Shown here: one piece after another, positions 20,727 to 30,984 of the stretch
Position numbering within the stretch: the stretch's first letter is position 1
How the letters are laid out: every line of letters begins with the position of its first letter
Assembly: GCA_905221605.1 (NCBI GenBank)
Contig: CAJNDS010000640.1
Location: 1-36,208 of the forward strand
Reading direction: 5' to 3'
DNA: 36,208 nucleotides
DNA from: Symbiodinium natans
Lineage: Eukaryota > Sar > Dinophyceae > Suessiales > Symbiodiniaceae
The notes under the pieces: model-generated
What the model saw: only the letters and a program-made list of their open reading frames with translations
The model's database searches: none
Told to the model about the DNA's origin: nothing
Program-made: the position numbers and the translations under genes

Positions 20727-22007
20727 GCGCTGGCTTGCGGACTCACCTTGCTACACAACATTTTGTCTTACATGCGACATTTTGAGAACACTGGCGCGAA
20801 GCTTGCATACCACTTGAGAGCATTCGAGGACCTTGCAGGGCTGTTTGCCAGGTTGCTTCGGACAGCTGGCTAGCCAACAAGCGAGCCCGAGCTCGCAGCT
20901 CAGCCGGACAGAGCTCGACAAGTTTTCGAACTTTGGTTTTTTCCGTCCCATCCGATCTGTTTTGCCAGGCATTTCATCGCGGGGTCGTCATTTCAGCGAT
21001 TGGCCCCAGCTCACGCTGTTTTCTCTATGGGCCTATGGGCTCACCGCTCCAGCAGCCAAGGTTTGTGCTCAGGGTGTTCTCACCCTGCTGAAGCTCTCCC
21101 GCGGTGACCTTGTGGGTGGCTTGCCGCGGGCTCGAGAGCTTGGAACAACGTGCGAGACATGCTCAGGGATTGTTCAACATGCAGCTCATGCTGCAGCTTG
21201 GTTATGTGAGGTATGATGGCGTCCTCTGTGCGATGGGCAGCTACGCTGTTCAGCCAGAAGGCATGGCATCATGAGTCCGAACGCAGGCGCATGTTAGATG
21301 TCTTTGCTCGAAACAGGCATCCGCTTCTTCCCGACGTACATAATCTGCTGTGGCTTCAACGGGTGGGGGCCTTGCCACAGAAACACCATGAAACACCTTA
21401 AGCCGAGTTCGCGCGCTAGCAAGTGTACTGGCCAGCTGTCTTGAAGTCGAACATGTACCAATAAAGGACCCGTGGGACTAAGAGAGCTGTCAGGTTGCTT
21501 GGGTTGCTGCAAATCATGCAGGGATACCAGGCGCATGTTATGGACATCCTGACAGCCTACGGCTGTGTCATGGTGAATACTCAGTGAGTCTCATGTATGG
21601 CAGGGTGTGCCCTTGCACATGCTTCCATGGTTGGCTTGCACCTCAGACACGCAAACTCAGCAGCTGTCCATCCTGAGTCCTCAAGACCTACAGACGTCCA
21701 GTTTCAGAAAATGTCGCCAGCAGTGCTTACAGGCCATTCTGCCACCATCCATAGCCCTCTTTGGCGCATACTGTGGGTGCCCACCTCAAGTCATGTCCGA
21801 CGCCACATCCAAAATCCGTATGTCGAGTCAGCTCAGGTGGCAATTCTGCAAAGAGGTCAGCGCCATCTCGGCCGGACATGTTGGAGCTGGACCCCAGGTC
21901 CGAGCCTGCATGGTGCACTGCGTGGTTACACGCTTCGCGAGTTGGCCTCACTTGCCTCCTCCGTCTCCGCTGAAATCCCAGAGCGGAAGATGGTGGAATT
22001 CCGGTAG
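20727..22007 (+). CDS. unrecognised helix-rich protein, multi-exon 3' part
   Basis: The first exon seen, 20727-20851, follows a textbook pyrimidine tract and CCGCAG|G. It reads ALACGLTLLHNILSYMRHFE and on to FEDLAGLFA. Phase-matched exons follow: 20997-21111 (DWPQLTLFSLWAYGLTAPAA), 21167-21210 (GLFNMQLMLQLGYVR), 21287-21362 (RMLDVFARNRHPLLPDVHNL) and 21483-21583 (LLGLLQIMQGYQAHVMDILT, ending in CA|GTGAGT). The tentative last exon is 21647-22007, to TAG. Exons before the last are amphipathic and helical, suggestive of an alpha-solenoid. The last exon is less certain because a second frame is also open over the same 400 bases. The 5' end is unknown. No family was recognised. Confidence 0.5.
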
Positions 22008-22905
22008 AGGCGGCCATTGACTATCGATGACAGAAAGCAACGGACAAAGGGGATGAAGAGCTGCCGATAGGTTGGGAGGCGACAGGCGATGTGCAGGTCG
22101 ATGGGATGCTGAACACGTTTTGGTCCATGCTCTGACTCTGTCCACGCCAGTGAATACGGCCTCGACGGGCGAGCTACAGTGCTAGCTCCCTGCTCCTGAA
22201 AGGGCTTCCATTTTGTCTTTAGGTGGCACTGGTGCAAAGTACTGCGCCCAAACCCACCAGCCCACTATGGAGGGGCATTTGTGCAGCGAGCAGAACGATG
22301 CCGAAAGCCACTGCCATCATCTTTTTTGATCAGCCACGAAATCTTGTTCCTCGTCACAATATTTGCCCTTTCCAGCTGGTGTGGGCAAATATTGTGACCC
22401 AGGTCGCAACTTTTCATTATCACACTATGAACTAGCAGAACCTGGTAAGTGGGCACGTGGGACTCATGTTTTTGGCCACTCGCATGTTACAGCTGACGAT
22501 CGCTTCCAGCTGGTGGCGGGAGGGGGGGGGGGGCGGGTCGGCCAGAAAAAAGGGTCTGAGGCTAAGCGGGAAGAAGACGGCCTGACCAATTCAACATTAG
22601 AACTGACGCAGTATTTGCAGAAACTGCATAAGTTGTCTGTCACACGGACTTTGATGCTACGACTAGTGCTGTATCTTCACAATAGTTACTCTCTATACAA
22701 GCTAGTGTGACCCCAAGATCCCAAGGGGTTTACCACATGCATATTCATCAAACATTGCCTGAGTGAGTTTGCTCTCTCCGCTGGTAGCCTTGGAAGGACA
22801 CCTGCTTCGTGAGAGTCATGGGTGCGGATTGGTGGCCGTCCTTTTTGGGGCACGCAGCCTCAGCAAAGCGCTTTGCACCCAACAGTTTGTTTGCAAACGA
22901 GGGCT
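22008..22905. other. intergenic, no gene seen
   Basis: The stretch holds the 22353-22398 hairpin and a short G run (about 22519-22535). No convincing coding frame. Confidence 0.4.
22353..22398. repeat. perfect 16-bp inverted repeat, 14-base loop
   Basis: GTCACAATATTTGCCC at 22353-22368 and its exact reverse complement at 22383-22398. It lies between two same-strand genes. Confidence 0.85.
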
Positions 22906-22998
22906 CCCTAAACCCTAAACCCTAAACCCTAAACCCTAGACCCTAGACCCTAGACCCTAGACCCTAGACCCTAGACCCTAAACCCTAAACCCTAAACC
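22906..22998. repeat. interstitial CCCTAAA array with CCCTAGA core
   Basis: About four CCCTAAA units, then about seven CCCTAGA variant units, then about four CCCTAAA units. The variant block has been amplified inside the array. Confidence 0.95.
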
Positions 22999-24874
22999 TT
23001 GCCCTAAACGCTTTGGGAAAGCCACAAGCTGTCGGAGGCCCCAGGTGGCGACGCGAGAGGAGCGGTTCACCCAGTGGGGCCGGCCGGGAGGCGCGAAAGT
23101 GGGTAGATGCAGGAGCCTTTAACCTACAAGTGTCATGAATACAAGAAAGAAGCTCATGCATGTGTAGAAGCAGTTTCCATAGGTTCCCATAGGCAGATCC
23201 TGGGATGCCAGAAGAGTTGTGCTGAATGCAGGGAGCGTCACTGGCCAAGGTGGCAGGCCAGGGCCAGGGTTTGTGCCTCTTTGGAGGGTGACGGGTGGAG
23301 CAGCATGCAGGACGTAGTGAAAGTCAAAGCTATCTGATCCGTTGTCCTGCAGGGACCAATTCTCGGCGTTCGGCGGCGATGGGCATCGCCTAGGCGAGAA
23401 CTGAGCGAGCCCTGCCCTGCCCTTCGAGGCGTTTCGGCGTGAACAGCTGGACGAGCTATTCAATCGAAGCAGTTGTGACAGTAATGCGGTGTTTCAAGGA
23501 TCTGTGTTGAGATCGGCCAAATAAGGTGAGACCAAGGTTTCAGCTGTGAGCTGCTGGCAGTGCAAAGATCACTGATGTTAGCCGTTAGACCACGCATCGG
23601 GAAGAATCAATTGAAAATTTAGTCTCTGGCCACATGGGCAGATCGAACCTCCTTGCTCGTGCTTGCAAGGGCTTCTATGGCCCCAGGTCCATTAGATGAA
23701 CGTCGCATCACCAGCTCCCAACGAAGCCGAGCGTATTGTCGTATCGATGGCAAGAAACATTCTGCAGTTGCTGAGGGTCAGGCGGATTGTGTCTCGGAGA
23801 GAGGCAGATGTTGATTGCAGTGCTCCTCGGAAATGCGGAGCTAGCAACGCGCAAGATCATTTGGCTGCCAGCGAGAAAAAGCAACTTGTGACAGGCATCC
23901 AATAATGGTTCGACAAACTGCAAGAGTTTGAGCATGCTGGTTGCACAAAGCGGCCGTTTGCTCACGCCCATCGGGACGGTGCGTTTGAGCGGAGGCCAAA
24001 AAGATCGACGAGGAGATGTTCGAGCATTGCTGGAACATGACAAGGTTTCTGGCCTTCTTGTGCTTTGCATCCCTCCTTTTTAGCCTTCTCGCGCATAGAC
24101 GTCATCGACATGTGGGCAACTGTTGTACTTGGACTCTGCGTCATACAAAACGTGCCCTTGCCCTGTAAGGTCGTGGCTGGTTCTGAAACGTGTTCCCGAG
24201 TATAGATTCGATGCCGAGCTGCAGAACGTTCAAGAGCACGTCCCCCAGCTTACCTTTCAGATCTTCAGCACGGCGTGAGTACATCGCAAATTTGAGTCCG
24301 AAGCCTAAGGTATATGCTTGGCGCCTGCATTGCCATGGATAAGGCACTGGAGAGGCCGCGATGACAAGCAACCGATTTGTGTGTGCGTGTTGCTCGAGGG
24401 CGAAACTTGCGTTCAAGGCCAGACGTGCTTCCCGCCAGAGTGCAGCAGTGCCTTTGGGCCAACATGTACTCGGGTTCGGTTGGCAGCTTGGAGGCTGTTG
24501 TGTTTTGCTTTGCGGAGCTTCGTGCTCGTTACAGCGGCTTTTCAGTAGAAATTCAGCTCTTCATTTCCCGAAGCCATATGCTGGGTGTGTAGAACAGATG
24601 GCGTCCAAGGTCAGCAAGGACCACAAAGGCTTGACTCGCCTGACTAAGTCTTGTCCTCAAGCTGGCAGAAACTTGTGACAACCAGGAAAGTACTAGCCTT
24701 TGCTGCGACATCAGGTACATGCTTCGACAGCTGGGGCTGATGCTTCAGCTGGATTCGGACCGCACTGCCCCAAGCCGTCAGCAATTCGCAGCCGCATGTA
24801 GGGAAACATGTAGCCTTAGTGAAAGATTGGTAGCAGCTGTGACGAGACCCATGACGAGGCGAACCTCTCTGAAC
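22999..24874. other. no assigned gene apart from the SHP-box remnant
   Basis: Frames of up to about 120 codons exist on both strands, but none shows a recognisable motif or a chain of matching splice sites. Confidence 0.35.
23353..23523 (+). pseudogene. coding remnant with SHP-box-like motif, interrupted by TGA
   Basis: After CCTGCAG the frame reads DQFSAFGGDGHRLGEN, then TGA (23402-23404). In the same frame it then continues with PFEAFRREQLDELFNRS to a TAA near 23523. F-x-A-F-G-G-x-G-H-R-L-G resembles the SHP box (F-x-G-x-G-x-x-L) by which p47, UFD1 and Derlin proteins bind p97/CDC48. Either the exon ends before the TGA (AG|GC after the Leu codon) or this is a broken copy. No flanking exons were identified. 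Confidence 0.35.
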
Positions 24875-25320
24875 CCTTAACCCTTAACCCTAAACCCCAA
24901 AACCTTTTTTCCGACCAAGGCTTCCTCAGCGGTCAGTTCGTCTGGGCAGACTTCCCAGGCGCTCGAACATGGCAGAAAGTCTGAATGAAGGGACTGCTTG
25001 TGCCAACGACATGCCCCAAAGCCCCCGAACCCCCAAACCCCCAAACACCAAAACCCCAAAACCCCAAAGCCCCAAAACCCAAAACCCAAAACCCCAAAGC
25101 CCTAAACCCTAAAAACCCTAAACCACTGATTTTTTTCTGGTTCATATTCCGGTCATCCCACCCTAAAACCCTAAAAACCTAAACCCTAAAATCCCGCAGA
25201 CCCTGAAATCCCTAAACCCTGAGTTTTTCTGGTTCGTGTTCTGACCCTAGAACCCCAAACCCCTAAAACCTCAAACCCCTAAACCTCTAAACTCCTATAT
25301 GAAACCCTAAACCCCTCATG
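24875..25320. repeat. degenerate CCCTAAA array with a higher-order unit of about 95 bp
   Basis: CCCTTAA/CCCTAAA/CCCCAAA units, interrupted by unique sequence at 24906-25015, then continuous variants to 25320. A conserved block TTTTTCTGGTTCATATTCCG (or close variant) recurs at about 25130 and 25222, with a more diverged form at about 25317. Confidence 0.85.
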
Positions 25321-25445
25321 GTGCATGTTCCGGCCATCGCTTGCCTGCTGCAGTGCGCGACAAGCCGCGGAAGCCTTTGGCGCTGCCGGAGTGGCGCGCA
25401 AGGCCGCCAGATTTTGCTGGAGAAAACAGTAGGATGCAGGGTTCG

Positions 25446-25478
25446 GGGTTTGGGGTTTAGGGTTTAGGGTTTAGGGTA
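25446..25478. repeat. TTTAGGG array (opposite orientation)
   Basis: GGGGTTTGGGGTTTAGGG passing into three to four TTTAGGG units. This is the reverse orientation to the arrays on either side. Confidence 0.9.
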
Positions 25479-25576
25479 AACATCAGAAGAGTATTAAGAT
25501 TCATAATGGGTCTGGGAGCACATCAGTGCACTCTTCAGGTTCCGCGTGGAAATCGAGGACGGGAGAATGCCGCATC

Positions 25577-25599
25577 GGTTTAGGGTTTAGGGTTTAGGG
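25577..25599. repeat. short TTTAGGG array
   Basis: Three TTTAGGG units, in the same orientation as the array at 25446. Confidence 0.9.
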
Positions 25600-26462
25600 A
25601 CGAAATTGAGACGTCGACACCCATGTAAACGTAGCTCCATCTGTGTTTCCCAGATGTAAACAGGGGTGTCTCTTGCTCCTTTTTGCTGAATCGGAAGCAG
25701 CAGGAGAACATCGAGAAGATGGACCCCACGAATCCCACGAACCCTTTCCGCGATCGGATACTGAGCTCACCAGAGCCGAAAGACAAGCTGGGAAAGTAGC
25801 ACTGGCGATCACGCCTAGCTGTTTTCTTTGCAGAACATTGAGGCTTGTCACTCCACAAGCCTACAACACGAAGTGCACATCTCGTCTTTGGAGCCTGTGG
25901 TCGCTTGTGCGGCTGGTCTAGGTATGTGAGTCTGGTCAGCCTTCTCTGTAGCCTTGGCAGCCCTCCGTAGTCTTCGTCTTAGCGATGCACCGTCCACGTG
26001 GACAGCGCTGCCAAGCAAGACGGACCAAAGAACATCCGCCGCGTAAAAAAGTCTGACTTTTGCGGATCGGCTCGCGATTGGGTTCTGAGAAGGACCAGCG
26101 GCGTTGTTTGCATGTTCTTGTGTCATGGCACATCAAACCGAATCAAGCCTGATGGTGAACTGAAGGTGTCGGCAGCCGTGTAAAAGGGTTCCCTTACAAA
26201 GTGGCAAACCCCAAAAAGTGCCCTTAGTGGAACTGGATGTCCGTGGCTTTTATGATTTTATGTTTCATGCACGCAGTGCCGTTTTGGCACAAGCGTTCTC
26301 TATGTCAGCTTCCACCAGCGATGCGCCCTGAGCCCCTCGGCCACTAAAATGAAGCTTTCGGATGCGGGGCCGACATGGACAGACGCAGGGAGAGCTGGAT
26401 TCCTGGCGATTGTGAACCTAATCTTGTCTTACTGCATTCGTGTGTATGCCGATCTTCTGCCA

Positions 26463-26545
26463 ACCCTAAACCCGAAACCCTACACCCTAAACCCTCTAAA
26501 CCCTAAACCCTAAGCCCTCTAAACCCTAAACCCTAAACCCTAAAC
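26463..26545. repeat. interstitial CCCTAAA array
   Basis: CCCTAAA with CCCGAAA, CCCTACA and CCCTCTAAA variants. It ends about 20 bases before the TTCAG|G acceptor at 26564, so it supplies the pyrimidine-rich 3' end of a probable intron. Confidence 0.9.
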
Positions 26546-26564
26546 TGGCTGTGAAGGCCTTCAG

Positions 26565-27248
26565 GTTCAGTATTCCCGCCTCGTGCTTCCAGCGGGGTTT
26601 CCAACTTCTTGTCAACTTCTGCAAGTCAGATTGGCCGCATAGCACATTCCTTCATGCAGGCGGCAGGCTGTTAACTCCAATCACATTGTGGACGGATGCT
26701 CGGCTGACTTTTGGCCTCGTGTTTACTCTTGTTTCAACAGTGTATCACAGCAGCGTTCAGCACGCAAGTATGTAGTCACTAATCCTTACGAGATCGGACA
26801 AGAAACATTGAGGAGTGCTCGGATGATGTCGATGGTATGGCAGAGGCTGAGAGTCTCCAATGAAGTTGCCAAGAAAGCGATGACCAACAGCGACCAACCT
26901 CTTGCTTCCAGTACTGCCGTGTGACGGGTGCTGCATTACACTGCATGCAGATTGAAGGGTGCCATCCACGACCGCTTGCAGGCATCCGATGATGCGCGCG
27001 CGGTTCTGCTTGGCTGCCGCTTGGGCTGGACCAAGGTTTCCCAAGGTTGTGCTCTGAGATATCGCTCAATGTATTTGCTGGTACTTGTATGTGCAGGGTT
27101 GATTCCCGCGCACTCACAGTCAGCTTCTTTGCAGGTGCAGATCCTACTTATTTACCATGAACTGTGCGGGCGGTGCAGCCCAATGGTTGTTGATAGACCC
27201 AATGCCATCTGCGAGGATTACCATCGCCTTAAGCTCCCGTTGTCCAAG
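26565..27248 (+). CDS. unrecognised multi-exon gene
   Basis: Exons are inferred at 26565-26659 (FSIPASCFQRGFQLLVNFC), 26761 to about 26910 (RKYVVTNPYEIGQETLRSA, then MVWQRLRVSNEVAKK), 26951-27035 (LKGAIHDRLQASDDARAVLL) and 27135-27248 (VQILLIYHELCGRCSPMVV, then NAICEDYHRLKLPLSK). The last two have AG|G acceptors, AAG|GT donors and matching phase 0. The exit of the second exon could not be fixed. The family is not recognised, and neither start nor stop was found. A possible later exon begins near 27509 (GVLWSAGGDVLLVPFDNPN). Confidence 0.45.
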
Positions 27249-28484
27249 GTGTGGTGCTGGTTGACGCGACCCTCCCTTTCAACTGCTGTTGGCGGCCGCT
27301 TCCCTGCAACTGGGAACCGCAGGGCTATGATTTGCTCCAGCCTGCTGGCAGTACAGCATTGTAGCGAAGCTTGGCTGGGCACCTTTGTGTCTTAGCGGGC
27401 TTGTTTCCTGCGCGCTTTCTGGCAAAATGCATAGCAAGGAGGCTGGCGAAACCTCAGCCACAAAGGAGGCCAAAAAGAAGCATTCGCAACTCAGGCGTCC
27501 TATGGTCGGCTGGGGGTGATGTCCTCCTGGTGCCATTCGACAATCCGAACTCGACGCTTGGGCATCAGGGCAGTCCAGGAGTTAAAGGTCTGGAAGTTGC
27601 AAAATAGTCTATTACTCTTCATCATGTTATTATATTCTGACATTTTGTATCACTATATTGCTATATCACTATAGTACTATATGACTACATGACTACATGA
27701 CTATATGACCATATTACATGTTTACTATTACTATATGACTTTCTTACTCATTCCTAGATTTCTATAGCGCTGCCGGAGTTTTGCCAAAGCATGGCGGCAG
27801 TGCCATCTTGAATTTGAACCCGTTGGGCATAGAGTTCCTCTCGAAGTGCAAACACTGTGAACTATGTTTGCGCTTCCAGAATGGTCGGGAAGACTGAGCT
27901 CATTCACCTGTCATTCGTGGAAAAAAGCTCCATGATGTGCTCTCCATAAATTCCTCCAGAAACTGAGGTCACAAGTCACACCCGGTCCAGTCACACCGAC
28001 ATCGAAGTCTGACGTTGCGTTGGGGTATCGCGGCAGTCCAAAAGGCAGCACAGAGATTGGCGAGCCTTCGTCCTTTTGTTCATCTTTCCAGTAAGTGAGA
28101 GCCCTCGAATCTGAAATACCACAAGGCAAGCACCAGATGCCATTTACAACGCTCCTGCCACCAGACCAGCAGCACCTCGGATGTTTAGGTCAGGGCGAGG
28201 TGCAGTGTGCAATCCTGCCTGGAATCCTGCAAGCTCTTTGTGTGGAGAACATTGTAACCACGCGGATAGGCGCATGAGAGCCAACGTTGTGACATCGCTT
28301 CGAGGCCTAGGCTCCCCTAAGACCCCGATTGCAAACTCGATGGCCTGCGCCCAAGGCGCCAAGCGCGCCCGGCGGCTCTTTGCAGCCCTCGGCCGGCTCA
28401 GAAGGCCGGCTGGATGAATAATTTTCCACATGCACGGTTTTGGTTGATGTGGTTTGCTGAAGTTGCTGACATCTGCTGACAATC
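27249..28484. other. spacer, AT-rich repeat, no assigned gene
   Basis: Apart from the possible exon near 27509-27606 there is no convincing coding signal. Confidence 0.35.
27608..27750. repeat. AT-rich degenerate CTATATGACTA-type repeat
   Basis: Short imperfect units such as TATCACTATA, CTATATGACTA and three TACATGAC/TATATGAC copies. The composition is strongly AT-rich compared with its flanks. Confidence 0.7.
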
Positions 28485-28703
28485 ATGGCTGCGAAGCGAT
28501 CATGTCTTTTCCGCTTAGCTTCGGTTGACGACCTGACTAGGGGCCAACCACAGCGCAACTCGCCATTGCTACGGGAGGTGTGGAACATTGTGGAACTGTT
28601 GCCGGGCCTGTGCTTGTCATGCTGTGCCAAGAGCGAGGTTGTTCACATGTGTTCATGGCTGTTCCATAATACGACGAAGTGGCTCGATGCCATATTGGTA
28701 CTT
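28485..28703 (+). CDS. candidate first exon, unknown protein
   Basis: The frame starts at an ATG in good context (aatcATGGct) and reads MAAKRSCLFRLASVDDL, then LLREVWNIVELLPGLCLSC and TTKWLDAILVL. It meets a consensus donor, CTT|GTAAGG, in phase 0. The next phase-0 acceptor with coding behind it is GCGAG|G near 29048, inside the transporter's first exon, so this could be the transporter's true N-terminus or a separate gene. Confidence 0.4.
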
Positions 28704-29018
28704 GTAAGGGAGCTGTTTAGCAGGGGGGTGCTCAGGTGCCAGCGGTCTCAACGTCTTTTCCGCAGCAGCTCATTGACCCACGACTAGCAATCGAGAAACG
28801 CCGCTCAAAGCTACTTGGACAATGATTTTCTGAATGGCTGTTTAGCACGCGCTGTAACGGCAGCATGCGGTTCTTTGCGTTTCAGTTTCAAAGCCTTGGG
28901 TTCACTGGCTTGCTGAGGATGATTTGTGCGCAGACCCTCGGCGCACTGGCCGCCTGCACAGCAAATTAGAGCGCAGAAAGCTATAGTAGAGAAGATGCCT
29001 GTGCTCTCGTAGCGCACA
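28704..29018. other. probable intron or spacer
   Basis: No coding signal on the + strand. It would be intron if the exon at 28485 belongs to the transporter. Confidence 0.35.
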
Positions 29019-30736
29019 ATGTGCACAGCTCTGAAAGCCTGCGAGGCCCTGCTTGCCATGGTGAAGGTCCTGGTCTACCAGGGCTGGTGGGCCTTCGTCT
29101 CGCTGTCGACACTCCTCCTGTCGCTGACTGTGGTTCAAGTGGCAATGAAGGCGGCGCTGCATGAAGGCTTACCATATCCGTACTCCTTGACGGCCCCATG
29201 GGTCGCACAAAGAGCATAAGGTGGCAGAACTTGCACAATCCATTGCCAGAACTCGAGGCAAACATGTTGCAAGCCGAGGCGTTCCACATGCTGCTCACGG
29301 TGCTGACTGCTTTTGCTTCCGGCCCACCGCGGCCAGGCGAGTTGCAGGCGGCGCCTAGCCTTAGAAAACATGTTCAGGCATTTGCTAGAAGCTGCGAGAA
29401 TCTTCTAGCATGTGTTGTATTGATGTTAAAGCCGAAAGCGACCTGTCAAGAAAGCTGGCTGATGTCACCAGCAGCCAAGCCTGCTCTAACCCAACCCAAC
29501 CAATTCAAAGACAATCCATGGAGGGCTAGCGGAGTGTCCTAGCTTCCCAGATCTACCAGTACTAAGTGCTGGCTCACATCACGATGCATCAGGGGTGTGG
29601 GCCGGTGTGGATTCGTGCGGGGGTGGGGGGGAGGGGTGGGGAGGACTCTGCCCGACGCACGGCCAAATCTCAAGCCCAAAGATGAGCCGAGCTCTGACCC
29701 TGAATCCATTTGAATCTTTGTTCCGTGAGAAGCCCTGACCCCAAGCACCCAAAAAAGCCCTAGAAACACTAGTATCCGGAAGCCGTACTGCCCCCCAGGC
29801 CCTAGCCCGCAAAATCGAACTGTAGACGTCCTAAACTCTAACACCCGCTTTAGCCCTTAAGAGGCTTCAACCTTGAACCCTGCCTTAAGCACTTTCATCT
29901 TGATCCATCCGGTTTGGCATCAGCGCCACATAAGCCAATCGAACCCCAAATAAGCAGCTCTCCAATGTGAGATCAACCTGACAGCAGCCAACTCGACCAC
30001 GCGATAAATGAAATATCTTCTTGCCGGTGTGATGTTCGTCTTTGGTGGCCCTAAACCCTAACCCTAAACCTGAAACCCTAATTACCATGCAGACAGGTGA
30101 TGCCTCAACTGCCCTTCTGAACTGCTGAGGCGCTGCAAACACTTCCACCTTCTCTGGCCGGTGGTGGCGCTGTGCTGCTGAGCAATGTGGCGCTGACGCA
30201 GGTGGGCCGTTTCCTCGACGCGGGGTAGCCGAGAGGCTCAGGAAATGATGGGGCAGCGTCGAGTAGCCGAGTAGCCCATCGCTTACCGGGCTACTTGGGG
30301 TTCACACGAGCCCCCTGTGTTCTCGTGTTGTTTGCTTGGGTTCCGCTTGCAAGTCACTCTCTGGAAGCCGCAGACCATCAGCCAAAAACAAATGGCTAAG
30401 GACGGGCGCAGGAAGCGGCTCGAAAGCTTCAAACTCAGTGTGTCCACCCCTAGTGTTAAGCATTTGACCCCGTGAGCAGGCTCATCCTGAACACCCGCAG
30501 GCAGAAAAAGCAAGTGAACGTCATCCATTACAGGTCGAATCCACTTAGGATGCAGTTGAAACAGCTACCGGATGCTGCCGGCAAGGCCAGCGTGAGCTTT
30601 GTGACCATGCTGGGCTCTGGCACACCCGTGATCACCTACTGCTTCCGGGAGCAATGGCACCACTTTTCATCCTTGCTTCAGCGCTGCAAGTACTTAACGT
30701 CGTATGTTAGTCGTGTAAATTACCGTATCCCAACAG
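29019..30736 (+). CDS. drug/metabolite transporter, triose-phosphate-translocator type (partial)
   Basis: Four exons join in phase 0. 29019-29192 gives a hydrophobic helix, then GLPYPYSLT. 29279-29347 gives AFHMLLTVLTAFASG. 30130-30201 gives PPSLAGGGAVLLSNVALTQ. 30586-30736 gives ASVSFVTMLGSGTPVITYCF. These are successive TPT/SLC35-family signatures: the FPYPxTLTxxH loop, the L-S-N-x-A-L helix and the V-S-F-x-x-x-L-x-x-x-x-P-V motif. Such proteins exchange sugar phosphates or nucleotide sugars across plastid, Golgi or ER membranes; the substrate cannot be told. The 86-base intron 29193-29278 is GC-AG. The C-terminal helices are not confidently located, and the exon end after TYCF is uncertain. 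Telomere-like repeats lie in the second intron. Confidence 0.7.
30053..30082. repeat. short CCCTAAA repeat inside a transporter intron
   Basis: Four CCCTAA(A) units, about 50 bases upstream of the GAG|G acceptor at 30129. More decayed units precede them from about 29700. Confidence 0.85.
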
Positions 30737-30984
30737 GTTCGGGTGGGGGTTCTTTTTGGGTATCTTTTTGTTTTTTTTGGGTGTTTTTTTTGGTTTTCTA
30801 AACCCTAAAACCCTAAAACCCTAAAACCCTAAAACCCTAAACCCTAAACCCTAACCCCTAACCTTAAACCCTAAACCCTAAACCCTATACCCAAAAACAT
30901 ACCCTAAACCCCAAAACATACCCTAAACACACAAACATACCCAAAAAAAACCCCAAAAAAACCCAAAAAAACCTGGCTCCACAG
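30737..30984. repeat. telomere-like array with T-rich and A-rich complementary flanks
   Basis: T/G-rich runs (GGGTATCTTTTTG, GGGTGTTTTTTTTGG) at 30757-30797, then CCCTAAAA/CCCTAAA units, then A/C-rich runs with CATACCC and CCCAAAAAAACC to 30974. The two flanks can pair. The block is followed by CTCCACAG|G, so it behaves as an intron. Confidence 0.85.

Larger units (their letters stand above)
25321..26462. other. spacer with reversed-orientation telomere-like arrays, no gene assigned
   Basis: Two short TTTAGGG arrays flank unique sequence. A + frame at 25643-25921 (92 codons) is open but unrecognised. Confidence 0.35.

Noticed and set aside
23560-23650. tRNA-like boxes (TGGTCTAACGGC on the minus strand and GGTTCGATC nearby)
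   Set aside because: The A-like and B-like boxes are in the wrong order for a tRNA on either strand, and no acceptor stem pairs.
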